From: Halostella pelagica
GTDB taxonomy: Archaea; Halobacteriota; Halobacteria; Halobacteriales; Natronoarchaeaceae
DNA: 64,000 nt
Direction of reading: 5' to 3'
NCBI GenBank assembly: GCA_005954745.1
Contig: CP040678.1
Location: forward strand, 558,001 to 622,000
Every line of letters begins with the position of its first letter. Position 1 is the first letter of the stretch. This document shows positions 42,601-51,157 of the stretch, piece after piece. The notes under the pieces were generated by a model. The model made no database searches. It had not been told where the DNA came from and saw nothing but the letters and a program-made list of their open reading frames with translations. A program made the position numbers and the translations under genes.

Positions 42601-43380
42601 ATGAGCGACTGGCTGGACGACTCCGACGCGCTGGCGGAGCAGTACGCGGACGCATCGAACCTGAACGCGCGGGCGGCCCTCCACGAGCGGTACAGCACCG
42701 CGGACCGCGACCTCCACCCCTGGCTCTTCGACCAATTCGACCTGCCGTCTGAGGGCCGCGTCCTCACGCTCGGGTCCGGGCCGGGAGCGCTCTGGTCCGA
42801 GAACTGCGAGCGGATCCCGGACGGGGTAGACGTGACGGTGACGGATTTCTCGCCGGGGATGGTCGAAGCGGCCCGCAACAACCTCGCGGACTGCTCGCAC
42901 GGGTTCGATTTCGAGGTGATGGACGCCGAGAACATCTCTTTCGGCGACGAGACGTTCGACATCGTGACCGCCAACCACATGCTGTATCACGTCCCGGACC
43001 GCGAGGCGGCGTTCGCGGAGATCCGTCGCGTGCTGAACTCCGGTGGTCGCCTCTACGCGTCGACCAACGGCGAGTCGAACATGCAGGTACTGTACGACGT
43101 GATGGCCGAAATCGCCGGCGAGGCACTGCCGCGGGCCGCGGGGTTCGAACTGCAAAACGGGGCGGCACAGCTCGACCCGTTCTTCGAACACGTCGAGCGC
43201 CGGACGTACGACGACGCTCTCGAAGTGACGGCGGTCGAACCGCTGGCCGAGTACGCGCTTTCCCGCGACGAGTTCGACGAGTCGGACCGCGACCCTCTCC
43301 GGAAGGCGTTCGCCGAGCGGTTCGAGGACGGCGTCTTTCGAGCCGAGAAGGACGTCGGCGTCTTCGTCGCGACGGCGTAA
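42601..43380 (+). CDS. Class I SAM-dependent methyltransferase
   Basis: The 259-residue enzyme has the SAM motif VLTLGSGPGALWSE (near 58), the acidic loop VTVTDFSPGMVEAARNN and NHMLYHVPDREAAFAEIRRVLNSGGRLY, as in the UbiE/Coq5-like and small-molecule methyltransferases. Its place 36 bases after a UbiA-type gene would suit quinone or lipid modification, but that is inference. TTTTATCC about 25 bases upstream is a plausible TATA box of its own. Confidence 0.85.
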   Translation: MSDWLDDSDALAEQYADASNLNARAALHERYSTADRDLHPWLFDQFDLPSEGRVLTLGSGPGALWSENCERIPDGVDVTVTDFSPGMVEAARNNLADCSHGFDFEVMDAENISFGDETFDIVTANHMLYHVPDREAAFAEIRRVLNSGGRLYASTNGESNMQVLYDVMAEIAGEALPRAAGFELQNGAAQLDPFFEHVERRTYDDALEVTAVEPLAEYALSRDEFDESDRDPLRKAFAERFEDGVFRAEKDVGVFVATA

Positions 43381-43425
43381 CCGACTGCCGTCGAGTCGAA
43401 CGCCGGGCTCCGAGAAACGGGGCGG

Positions 43426-43596
43426 CTACTGCAAAGCGGGAGGTTCGAACTCGTCGTTCCCGCAGCTACAGCTACCGTCAGTTCCGACCGGTCGCAGGTT
43501 GTCGTCGTCGGTCAGCTGTGCAGGATAGATAGTACCGCACTCGGTACACCGCGCGAACGTCTGTGGGATCCCCCCGGCCTCTGGTTTGCGTTCCAT
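43426..43596 (-). CDS. Small zinc-ribbon protein, 56 residues
   Basis: ATG at 43594-43596 to TAG at 43426-43428. The four cysteines in CTECGTIY and SCSCGNDEF form a likely zinc ribbon (CxxC...CxC). Such haloarchaeal micro-proteins are often single zinc fingers of unknown target. A TATA-like ATTTAATCC lies about 30 bases upstream, with an inverted repeat (43667-43686) beyond it. Confidence 0.7.
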   Translation of the reverse strand: MERKPEAGGIPQTFARCTECGTIYPAQLTDDDNLRPVGTDGSCSCGNDEFEPPALQ

Positions 43597-43666
43597 TTAC
43601 CGACCGACCGACCGTACGACAGCACGGATTAAATGGTATCGTGAGGATGATAGTGAACGCAGGACT

Positions 43667-43686
43667 GTTGTGATTCTAGTCACAAC
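43667..43686. promoter_or_regulatory. Inverted repeat GTTGTGA-N6-TCACAAC upstream of the zinc-ribbon gene
   Basis: Perfect 7-base arms (43667-43673 and 43680-43686) with six bases between. It lies about 40 bases beyond the TATA-like ATTTAATCC of the small gene, in position for an activator. The remaining sequence to 43805 shows no gene. Confidence 0.4.
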
Positions 43687-43805
43687 AAACGGCCGCGAGG
43701 AGTAGAACGGAGGGCAGTAGAGAGGAGACTGGGAGGACAGTAGTGAGTAGAATGGACGGAGGCGGCGTGTCGAGGGGGAGGCCTGCGGCGTAGAACCGCG
43801 CTTTC

Positions 43806-44972
43806 TCAGCGGTCTCTTTCGTCCTCGACGAGCGCACAGACCCGCTCCGCCGACCGACCGTCGCGGTGGTCGAACATCTCGTCGCGGACGCGCCGCCGAT
43901 GGTCGGCGTCCGCGGACGGGTCCTCGAAACACCGGTCCAGCGCGGCCGTCAGGCCGTCGAAGTCGGTAGCGACGGGTCCCGGCGCGTACTCGTCGTACTC
44001 GAAGTAGAGGCCGTTCGCTTCCTCGAACGCCGGCAGGTCGTACGCGTAGAACGCTACGGGGCGGTCGAGCAGGAGGAACTCGAAGTAGATAGAGGAGTAG
44101 TCCGTCAGGAGCACGTCGACGTGTTCCAGCAGCGGGTACGGGTCCGCGTCCGACGGTAGCCGACGGATCTGATCGAAGTCGTCGAGGTCAACGTCGGGTT
44201 GGTCTGCGGGGTGAAACTTCAGCAGGAGCGCGGCGTCGCGGTCGGCGAGGTAGGCGTCGAGCGCCGCGAAGTCGAGAGCGGACGCCGGTGTGCGGTCCGG
44301 GTCGTTTCGGTACGTCGGGAAGTACGCGACGACGCGTTCGACGTCGAGGTCCGCGATGTCGTCCAGTACGCGCCCGTCGAACCCCACCGTCGCGCCGGGA
44401 ACGTCCCGCCACAGCACGTCCGTCCTGGGGTATCCCGTTACCGCCATCCGCGAGAGCGGGAGGCGGAAGGCCGACGCGAAGTGCTCCGACACACCTGCCG
44501 AGGTTACCGTCACCCAGTCGAACTGGCGGTAGACGTACCGTTTGGCGAGACGGTCCGGGAGCGAGGCGTCGGCGTACGCCGCGGAGTCGGTCGAGATTCG
44601 CTTCAGCGGCACGCCGTGCCACAACTGGACGACCTCCGCGCCGCCGGTGGGCCAGATCGGAACGTCCGTCAGCGCCCCGGTGACGAACACTCGACCGGCC
44701 CGCAGAAGCGTCCAGATGCCGCGAAGGCTCGACGCGCGGCGAGCGCCGTACCCCTCGGCCCGGAGTTCGGAGACGAGGTCCTCGTCCTCGGTGATCCAGA
44801 CGGGGCGAACGTCGGTGTCGTCCCGGTTCGCGACGTGCAGGAACTGATACTTCGTGTTCCCCTCGAACCCGGTTCCGCCGCGCGAGCCGAACGCCCACAC
44901 GTCGTCGCGCCGCGGGAGCAAAACGGCGAGACGGTGCGCAAGCAGCGACAGCAGGACCCCGAACGCGCCCAT
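43806..44972 (-). CDS. CDP-glycerol:poly(glycerophosphate) glycerophosphotransferase family protein
   Basis: The 388-residue protein is of the TagB/TagF type that builds teichoic acid backbones: QLWHGVPLK (His119), KFHPADQP (His253) and [18 protein letters not shown] (290 onward) are the conserved catalytic and phosphate-binding motifs. A short hydrophobic N-terminus suggests membrane association. It overlaps no gene but follows the nucleotidyltransferase by four bases. In archaea, which lack wall teichoic acids, it may add polyol phosphates to a surface glycan or lipid; inference only. Confidence 0.85.
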   Translation of the reverse strand: MGAFGVLLSLLAHRLAVLLPRRDDVWAFGSRGGTGFEGNTKYQFLHVANRDDTDVRPVWITEDEDLVSELRAEGYGARRASSLRGIWTLLRAGRVFVTGALTDVPIWPTGGAEVVQLWHGVPLKRISTDSAAYADASLPDRLAKRYVYRQFDWVTVTSAGVSEHFASAFRLPLSRMAVTGYPRTDVLWRDVPGATVGFDGRVLDDIADLDVERVVAYFPTYRNDPDRTPASALDFAALDAYLADRDAALLLKFHPADQPDVDLDDFDQIRRLPSDADPYPLLEHVDVLLTDYSSIYFEFLLLDRPVAFYAYDLPAFEEANGLYFEYDEYAPGPVATDFDGLTAALDRCFEDPSADADHRRRVRDEMFDHRDGRSAERVCALVEDERDR

Positions 44973-44976
44973 CCGC

Positions 44977-45702
44977 TCACTCCGGAATGGTCCGGGCCTG
45001 CCACATCTGACGCGCCCGCTGGAGGTCCGCGAAGTCGTCTATCTCGATCCAGTCGTCGCCCACCTCGACGATGCCGACGTCGATGTCGTCGAACGTCTCC
45101 CGAAAGGCGGCTTCGTACCACTCGTTTACCCGCCCCCCGTCGACGAACCGGTCGAGCGCGTCGACCACCCGCTCCGCTCCGCGCTCGTCGAATTTGCAGA
45201 CGCCGATGTACTCGCCCGTCGCGCTGTCTATCTCCTTGCCGATGTCGACGACGGTGTCTCCGTCGGTGTCGACTTTCATCTCCTCCTTGCCGAGGTCTTT
45301 CTCGGCGTCGACGACGAGTGCGGACCCCTCCGCCGACTGCAGGCGGCCGAGGGCCGACCGCGGGAACATGGTGTCCGAGTTGATCAGCGTGAACCCGTCC
45401 CTAATGCGGTCGCGGGCGAGCCACAGCGAGTAGAGGTTGTTCGTCTCCCTGAACCGGTCGCTGTGGACGAACGACACCGACAGATCGCCGTGGCCGACGA
45501 GAGAGGCCCGGATCTGGGCTTCCTCGAAGCCCGTGACGACGGTGAGGTCCTCGTACCCCGTCGCGGCGAGCGCGTCCGTGATATGGTCGAGGATCGGTTT
45601 GTCGTCCACTGCTAACAGCGTCTTCGGCGTGTCCTCGGTCAGCGGCCGCAACCGGCGACCCAGGCCGGCGGCGAGTACGACCGCGTGGCTGTCTCCCCCC
45701 AT
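44977..45702 (-). CDS. Sugar/choline-phosphate nucleotidyltransferase
   Basis: The roughly 241-residue enzyme has the NTP-transferase signature [20 protein letters not shown] (about 8-27), LINSDTMFP for metal binding and a C-terminal [15 protein letters not shown]. It resembles the LicC/phosphocholine cytidylyltransferase-like branch more than classical sugar enzymes with a left-handed helix domain. Immediately followed by the glycerophosphotransferase gene, it may make the CDP-activated donor for it. An alternative start at 45717 adds five residues. Confidence 0.85.
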   Translation of the reverse strand: MGGDSHAVVLAAGLGRRLRPLTEDTPKTLLAVDDKPILDHITDALAATGYEDLTVVTGFEEAQIRASLVGHGDLSVSFVHSDRFRETNNLYSLWLARDRIRDGFTLINSDTMFPRSALGRLQSAEGSALVVDAEKDLGKEEMKVDTDGDTVVDIGKEIDSATGEYIGVCKFDERGAERVVDALDRFVDGGRVNEWYEAAFRETFDDIDVGIVEVGDDWIEIDDFADLQRARQMWQARTIPE

Positions 45703-45717
45703 GAGAGAAGCGGACAA

Positions 45718-46034
45718 CGAATACGGTCAAAAGGGTCGGGTATGTCAATGGATGTCAATTGAGATGTACGGACGGAGATGCAGGGGTCGGCGGAGAGACG
45801 CGAACGAAGATGGAAGGGATCGACGGCCGACTCTCCGTCGGCGAACGCGACCGAGAACGGACTGTCGGCTCACCTCACATACTGCCGGACGGAAGTCAGT
45901 GGAGAATTCCGTGGGGACGCGCCCGCGAAATATCTGAAACAGTTACGTCCGACACTACCAGTCCCTTTCCCGAACTGTGACGGGCCGAAACACACCCTGC
46001 GAAACGTAAAGTGGACGCGGCGGAGGATCGTCGT
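45718..46034. other. 317-base gap with a dispersed palindrome
   Basis: No gene is seen between the divergent nucleotidyltransferase and acetyltransferase genes. It contains a TCAAT/ATTGA inverted repeat near 45744-45761 and, at 45880-45957, a copy of the 78 bp palindrome found next to mut. Confidence 0.6.
45880..45957. repeat. Dispersed palindromic element, copy 3
   Basis: It matches 7293-7370 over 78 bp without gaps (about 13 differences by hand count), including the block TCTGAAACAGTTACGTCCG. Unlike the other copies it lies between two divergent gene starts, about 80 bases ahead of the acetyltransferase. Confidence 0.7.
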
Positions 46035-46502
46035 ATGGAACTCGTCGAAGCCGGTGAGGAAGACCTCGACACGCTCGTCGACCGCTGGTATTCCCTCGCA
46101 AAATCGATGGAACCGTACGACGAACTGAATGAACTCGCTTATGGGGAAATCACCGAAGTCCCGGACGACGGCTTCCGCGACCATCTCGACGACGACGAAA
46201 TCACCGACTACCTCGTCGTTCACGAGGACGAGACGATCGGCTTTGTTACGCTTCGCGACGGCAACCACCCTTCCCGACAGTACTCTCAGTATCTCCGGAT
46301 CGTGAACCTCGCTATCGACAGAGACCACCGGAATCAGGGTCACGGCTCGAAAGTCGTCGAGCGCGTCGTCGAGATGGCCCGCGACCAGGGGTGCGACCAC
46401 GTCAAAGTCTCCTGCGAGTGGCAGAACGAAGACGCGCGCCGGTTCTACAGGGGTACGGGGTTCCGACCGAAACAGGTCGACTACGCACGACCGTTAGAGT
46501 GA
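46035..46502 (+). CDS. GNAT-family N-acetyltransferase
   Basis: The 155-residue protein has a GNAT core with the acetyl-CoA loop LAIDRDHRNQGHGSKVVERVVEMA (about 95-118) and the C-terminal NEDARRFYRGTGFRPK. Substrate unknown. It is not part of the tandem array at 13.3-15.5 kb. Codon use is a little less GC-biased than in its neighbours. The start at 46035 (MELVEAGEEDLD) is the natural family beginning. Confidence 0.85.
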   Translation: MELVEAGEEDLDTLVDRWYSLAKSMEPYDELNELAYGEITEVPDDGFRDHLDDDEITDYLVVHEDETIGFVTLRDGNHPSRQYSQYLRIVNLAIDRDHRNQGHGSKVVERVVEMARDQGCDHVKVSCEWQNEDARRFYRGTGFRPKQVDYARPLE

Positions 46503-46578
46503 CTCAAACCGGTTCCCGTACTGGCACCGTACCCGGCTGAAACGAGATAGAACGGCGGTTTGGCGTGTGCTGATTCCG

Positions 46579-47757
46579 TTAGTTAGTGCTCACGATCTTG
46601 ATAACGTCGGCCTCTTCGAGTTCGTACCCGTCACTGATCTCCCGGCTGGTCTTTGCGTTCACTGCGTGGAGGTAGCCGTCGCCGATATCGCTGTGGACGG
46701 CGTAGGCCAGGTCGACGGGGGTCGACCCGCGACGGAGAAGGAAGGCGTCGGGGAGCATGGTCCCCGTCGCGTCGGTCCACTTGGATGCGTCCTGAACGGG
46801 GTAGGCCGTCACTCGGTCGAGTAGGTCGTAGACGGCGTAGTTCAGGGCCGCCTGGACGCCGGTGCCGTCGTACTCGGCCGTCGCCTCGCGCAGGCCTTCG
46901 AGCGCCGTGCGCTGGTCGTCGCTCACGTCGCCGACGATGTCGAACGTCCCGTCGCCCGGGTCGTAGTCGACGACGCCCGCGTCCGCGGCGTTGCGAAGGG
47001 CGAGTTCGCCCTCTGCGGTGGTCGGGATGACGGGCTTGTCCAGTTCGAGCAACCGCTCGACGTTCTCCTCGGGGGCGACGTCTATCTTGTTCGCGGCGAC
47101 GATGATGGGTTTCGTGCGCCTGCGAACGTCGCGTGCCAGCGCCTCCCTGTGTTCGTCGGTCCACTGCTGCGGTTCGTCCGGATACTCGATCGAGCGGAGG
47201 CTGGCGGCCACCTCGGCCTCCGTCGCACCGAACCCGGTGAGCATCTCCGCCAGCGCGTCGTCGATGTCGAAGTCGGGCGAGCGGGACTTGCGCATGACCG
47301 ACTCCCAGTTCCGGTCGACGATGCTCGCGAGCCACAGGTCCATCTCCTCCTCGACGAAGTCGATGTCGTCCATCGGGTCGTGGTCGCCGATCTCGACGGG
47401 TTCGCCCTCCTCGTTGGTCGCACCGCTCGCGTCGACGACGTTGATTATCGCGTCGGCGTTCGTGAGTTCGTCGAGGAACTGGTTGCCCAGGCCCCTCCCT
47501 TCGTGTGCCCCCGGGACGAGACCGGCGACGTCTAACAGTTCTACGGGGACGTAGCGCTTCCCGTCACGGCAGTTGTCGCTGTCACAGCGACGGTCGCGGT
47601 CGAGACAGGGACACGTCGTCCGGGCGTGGCTGACGCCGCGGTTCGCGTCGATCGTCGTGAACGGGTAGTTCGCGACGTCGACATCGGCCCGCGTCGCCGC
47701 GGTGTAGAACGTGGACTTGCCGGCGTTCGGTTTCCCGGCAAGCGCGATCGAGAGCAT
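46579..47757 (-). CDS. OBG/YchF-related GTP-binding protein with TGS domain
   Basis: The 392-residue protein has G1 GKPNAGKST (8-16), G3 DVAGLVPGAHEGRGLG and G4 NKID, then the long insertion of the archaeal Ygr210/YchF-like branch with a Cys cluster (CPCLDRDRRCDSDNC, about 49-63) and a C-terminal TGS domain (PDAFLLRRGSTPVDLAYAVHSDIG). Such GTPases act on ribosomes or translation factors. The Cys cluster could bind zinc. The start at 47757 (MLSIALAGKPN) is clear from G1 position. Confidence 0.9.
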   Translation of the reverse strand: MLSIALAGKPNAGKSTFYTAATRADVDVANYPFTTIDANRGVSHARTTCPCLDRDRRCDSDNCRDGKRYVPVELLDVAGLVPGAHEGRGLGNQFLDELTNADAIINVVDASGATNEEGEPVEIGDHDPMDDIDFVEEEMDLWLASIVDRNWESVMRKSRSPDFDIDDALAEMLTGFGATEAEVAASLRSIEYPDEPQQWTDEHREALARDVRRRTKPIIVAANKIDVAPEENVERLLELDKPVIPTTAEGELALRNAADAGVVDYDPGDGTFDIVGDVSDDQRTALEGLREATAEYDGTGVQAALNYAVYDLLDRVTAYPVQDASKWTDATGTMLPDAFLLRRGSTPVDLAYAVHSDIGDGYLHAVNAKTSREISDGYELEEADVIKIVSTN

Positions 47758-48094
47758 ACGGGCCCTACCGCCGACGCCGAAAACTGCCTTTCGATCCTGC
47801 CGACCATCGGCCACCACGTGAACACCTCACAATCATGAATGTACATGATGAGCAATACCGTTGGTAATTGGACTTCTCAGGTAGTCTGTGGTACAGCGCC
47901 GTAACTGGCCTGTATACGCCAATATTGAACGGCCTAGAATGTACGTCGAATGCGGCGGTAGATTGTGCGGGATTCGCAATATCGGCGAAAGGTTTAAGTA
48001 GCTTTCGCCCTTGTCTATGGATAGGAAGCGTGGCTTCCGGTCTTCTTCGGGTTTTTCCCCACCGGCAGTCGCTGCCCTCTCACGGTACAAATCA
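47758..48094. other. 337-base divergent region and tfb leader
   Basis: No gene is seen. An inverted repeat ATCATG-N6-CATGAT lies at 47832-47849. The tfb TATA box is probably GGTTTAAGTA (47991-48000), which would give a leader of about 70 bases before the ATG at 48095, long for a haloarchaeal gene. The leader contains a GGAAGC/GCTTCC hairpin (48025-48039). Confidence 0.5.
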
Positions 48095-49075
48095 ATGACT
48101 GAAACAAGCATCCATACCGGCAACCAGAGGCGAGTAACGGACACTGAACGAAAAGAGGAGACTACAGAGGAGACCGAACACGAGCAGGTCTGTCCCGAGT
48201 GTTCGGGCGACCTCGTCACCGAAGGCAGCGAGACGATCTGTGCAGAGTGCGGTCTCGTCGTCGAAGAGGACAACGTCGACCGCGGTCCGGAGTGGCGCGC
48301 GTTCGACGCCAAGGAAAAAGACGAGAAATCCCGCGTCGGCGCACCGACGACGAAGATGATGCACGACGAGGGGCTCTCGACCAACATCGGCTGGCAGGAC
48401 AAGGACGCCTACGGCAACTCACTGAACTCCCGCCAGCGTCAGAAGATGCAGCGCCTGCGCACCTGGAACGAGCGCTTCCGAACCCGCGACTCCCAGGAGC
48501 GCAACCTGAAGCAGGCGCTCGGCGAGATCGACCGGATGGCGTCGGCGCTCGGCCTCCCGGAGAACGTCCGCGAGACCGCGTCCGTCATCTACCGCCGCGC
48601 ACTCGAAGAGGACCTGCTGCCCGGCCGCTCCATCGAGGGCGTCGCGACCAGCGCGCTGTACGCGGCTGCGCGGCAGGCCAACACGCCGCGAAGCATCGAC
48701 GAAGTCGCCAACGTCAGCCGCATCGACGACCAGGAGTTCAAGCGGACGTACCGCTACATCGTCCGCGAACTCGGTCTCGAAGTCCAGCCGGCGGACCCCG
48801 AGAGCTACGTCGGCCGGTTCGCAAGCGACCTCGACATCTCGGACGAGGCCGAGCGGCGCGCTCGCCAGTTGCTCCAGAACGCGAAAGAAGAGGGCGTCCA
48901 CAGCGGCAAGTCGCCCGTCGGCCTGGCCGCGGCGTCCGTCTACGCGGCCCCGCTGCTGACCAACGAGCAGATCACCCAGCGCGAAGTCAGCGAAGTGGCC
49001 GACATCAGTGAGGTCACCATCCGCAACCGCTACAAGGAACTGCTCGAAGCCGAAGGCACCATCACGCCCGCCTGA
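48095..49075 (+). CDS. tfb: Transcription initiation factor IIB (TFB)
   Basis: The 326-residue protein has an N-terminal zinc ribbon (CPECSGDLVTEGSETICAEC, starting at Cys33), the B-reader/linker region (RGPEWRAFDAKEKDEKSRVGAPTT) and two cyclin-fold repeats that bind TBP-DNA; the second carries the helix-turn-helix REVSEVADISEVTIRNRY for the BRE. It recruits RNA polymerase. Haloarchaea have several TFB paralogues with different promoter use. The ATG at 48095 follows the poorly conserved frame from 48011, which I exclude. Confidence 0.95.
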   Translation: MTETSIHTGNQRRVTDTERKEETTEETEHEQVCPECSGDLVTEGSETICAECGLVVEEDNVDRGPEWRAFDAKEKDEKSRVGAPTTKMMHDEGLSTNIGWQDKDAYGNSLNSRQRQKMQRLRTWNERFRTRDSQERNLKQALGEIDRMASALGLPENVRETASVIYRRALEEDLLPGRSIEGVATSALYAAARQANTPRSIDEVANVSRIDDQEFKRTYRYIVRELGLEVQPADPESYVGRFASDLDISDEAERRARQLLQNAKEEGVHSGKSPVGLAAASVYAAPLLTNEQITQREVSEVADISEVTIRNRYKELLEAEGTITPA

Positions 49076-49152
49076 TGACCGCAGTCGTTTTCACCGGCCC
49101 GTCTCTTCTCTCGGCCGACGCGTAACGCAGACGGAGACTCCGTCTATCGAAC

Positions 49153-49269
49153 TCAGTGGTGCGTCTCGAACCATTCAGCGCCCAGCTCCGCGACCGTCTC
49201 CAGTTCGCCCTCCAGCGCGACGCCGTCGACGGGGCTGTCGAAGACGCCGTCTTCGCCATTTCGGTTCAC
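49153..49269 (-). CDS. Small protein coupled to phosphoribosyltransferase, 38 residues
   Basis: A GTG at 49267-49269 overlaps the phosphoribosyltransferase stop as GTGA and opens a 38-residue acidic frame (VNRNGEDGVFDSPVDGVALE at the start, GAEWFETHH at the end). The four-base overlap and haloarchaeal composition support translation. No function is recognised. Confidence 0.5.
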   Translation of the reverse strand: MNRNGEDGVFDSPVDGVALEGELETVAELGAEWFETHH

Positions 49270-49892
49270 GGCGACTCTCCCTGAAGGTACTGCATCGCTT
49301 CTTCGTCCGTCACCTGGCCGAAATCGCGGTAATACTGGCCGACGGCTCTGAACCCGCGCGGCGTTTCCAGCGCGTACACCGCGTCGGCCTCCGCCCGGAG
49401 TTCCGCGATCGAATCCGGCGACCCCACCGGAACCGCGAGCGCGACCCACGACGCCTCGGCGTCGCGGACCTGTCTGAGGCATGCGATCGCCGTCGCGCCG
49501 GTGGCGACGCCGTCGTCGACGACTATCACCCGCTTTCCCCGCAACTCCACCAGGTCCTCCCGGTACGTCTGCGCTTTCTCGTGTGCGTTCTCGGCCTCGT
49601 TTCGCCGCTCCTGTTCGACGTACTCCTCGGTGATGCCTAGCCTGTCGATGAGGTCGTCGTTGCGGTAAATGCTCCCGTCGGCCGCCGCCGCACCGACGGC
49701 GAGTTCCGGGTTGTCCGGCGCACCTATCTTCTGGACGACGACGATATCGAGCGGTGCTTGCAACCTTTCGGCCACGGGTGCGGCGACCGGCATCGCTCCC
49801 CGGGGAATGCCGAGGACCACGTCGGCGTCGACGCCTTCGCGGACGAGCAGGCCGGCGAGTTGCTGCCCCGCGTCAGTTCGGTTCTGGTACAT
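49266..49892 (-). CDS. Phosphoribosyltransferase family protein
   Basis: The 208-residue protein has the type I PRPP-binding loop VIVVDDGVATGATA (about 118-131) and MYQNRTDAGQQLAGLL at the start. This fits the stand-alone PRTase family often found as predicted phosphoribosyl transferases with no assigned base. It is unlikely to be a classical Hpt/Upp. The start at 49892 is preferred over the longer frame, because the family normally begins with FxDRxDAGxxLA. Confidence 0.85.
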   Translation of the reverse strand: MYQNRTDAGQQLAGLLVREGVDADVVLGIPRGAMPVAAPVAERLQAPLDIVVVQKIGAPDNPELAVGAAAADGSIYRNDDLIDRLGITEEYVEQERRNEAENAHEKAQTYREDLVELRGKRVIVVDDGVATGATAIACLRQVRDAEASWVALAVPVGSPDSIAELRAEADAVYALETPRGFRAVGQYYRDFGQVTDEEAMQYLQGESP

Positions 49893-50118
49893 TGTTTCCC
49901 CCCGATCGAAACAAACCACCTGTCGCAAATATACTGTCGGGCGTCTCTGTTTCGGTGTTCTGTGCGGAAATCCGGCGAAGTGATGCGCGGCTTCACGTCC
50001 GTCAGTACGAACGGACCCGTTGTCGTTCGTCTCTCCCAGTCCCGGCGTCGTACCACGACAGTAGTGTTAGAATATTAACAAAATTTATAAGTCTGAGAAG
50101 TACAAAAAACACAGGAAG

Positions 50119-50889
50119 ATGTCATTTTCTGTAGATCAATTCCCGATTCCATCTTTCACCGACGAGCTACAGATCCTACTGATAGAGGACGATCGAGCGT
50201 TTGCAGATCTTGCGGAAACGCGATTACGGAACAAGCTACCCGACGCACGGATCATCGTTCGGACCGACCCCGAAGCGGGACTCGAACTCGTCTCGTCGGA
50301 CGATATCCATTGCGTCGTCAGCGATTACGACATGCCGACGCTAGACGGCATCGAACTTCTCAAGCAGGTCCGGAACGACCACTCGATGCTCCCGTTCATC
50401 CTGTTCACCGGGAAAGGAAGCGAAGAAGTCGCGGACGAGGCCATCTCCGAGGGCGTCTCGGACTACCTTCAGAAAGGCGGCACGTCCGACGTGTTCGAAA
50501 TTCTGGCCAACCGCATTCAGAACCACATCGACAAGTATCAAACCGAACAGCGGCTCAAGCAGTGTTTCCAGGCTCTCGAATCCACGCAAGAGGGGATCGG
50601 AGTCATCAGTTCGGAGGGAACGTATTTGTACCTGAACGAGGCCTACGCATCCATCTACGGACGGTCGAAGGAAGACCTCATCGGACGGCACTGGGAAGAA
50701 CTGTATCCCGACGAGGAGGTCGAACGGTTCCACGACGATATCCTCCCCGAGTTGAAAGACTGCGGCCACTGGTCGGGTACCGCAGTCGGCAAACGCTCCG
50801 ACGGGAGTTCGATCTCGGAATCGCTCGTACTCACTCACCTCGAAGACGGGGCACACATCTGTAGTGTCCAACGGCAGACTGACCAGTAG
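50119..50889 (+). CDS. Response regulator with PAS output domain
   Basis: The 256-residue protein has a receiver domain (about 15-135) with the acidic pair in LIEDDRAF, the phospho-acceptor Asp in SDYDMPTLDG (about 69) and Lys in FTGKGSEE, followed by a PAS domain (about 150-250). It has no kinase or DNA-binding domain, so it may work through partner proteins. Codon use and the strongly AT-rich 60 bases before it (TATA-like TTTATAAG at about 50087) differ from the neighbours and may mark recent acquisition. Confidence 0.88.
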   Translation: MSFSVDQFPIPSFTDELQILLIEDDRAFADLAETRLRNKLPDARIIVRTDPEAGLELVSSDDIHCVVSDYDMPTLDGIELLKQVRNDHSMLPFILFTGKGSEEVADEAISEGVSDYLQKGGTSDVFEILANRIQNHIDKYQTEQRLKQCFQALESTQEGIGVISSEGTYLYLNEAYASIYGRSKEDLIGRHWEELYPDEEVERFHDDILPELKDCGHWSGTAVGKRSDGSSISESLVLTHLEDGAHICSVQRQTDQ

Positions 50890-51157
50890 GACGTTTCTGA
50901 AAAGCGCAGACCACGGCCAGCGGTTCGACTGGGACGAGTTCGTCGACCGCGTCTGCGACCGTGCGGACGTCGAGGAGTCGGACGCTGTCTTCTACGCACA
51001 GGCTATCGTCGCGCTGGTCGGCGACCTCGTTCCGAGAAGCGAACTTGACGACGTACGGAACAGCCTGCCGGACGAGGAGTTCGACAACCTGTTCGGACTC
51101 GTCAGCGAGGAGGAGAGGTTCGAGCAGGGGAGCGAGCGCCGCGAGCGAACGAACTGA
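50864..51157 (+). CDS. DUF2267-like small protein
   Basis: The 97-residue frame contains RFDWDEFVDRVCDRADVEESDAVFYAQAIVALVGDLVP and LPDEEFDNLFGLV, the pattern of the DUF2267 family. The only in-frame start seen is the GTG at 50864, which overlaps the response regulator gene by 26 bases. A start slightly downstream at a non-standard codon is possible. The role of DUF2267 is unknown. It ends one base before the convergent bactofilin-like gene. Confidence 0.7.
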   Translation: MSNGRLTSRTFLKSADHGQRFDWDEFVDRVCDRADVEESDAVFYAQAIVALVGDLVPRSELDDVRNSLPDEEFDNLFGLVSEEERFEQGSERRERTN

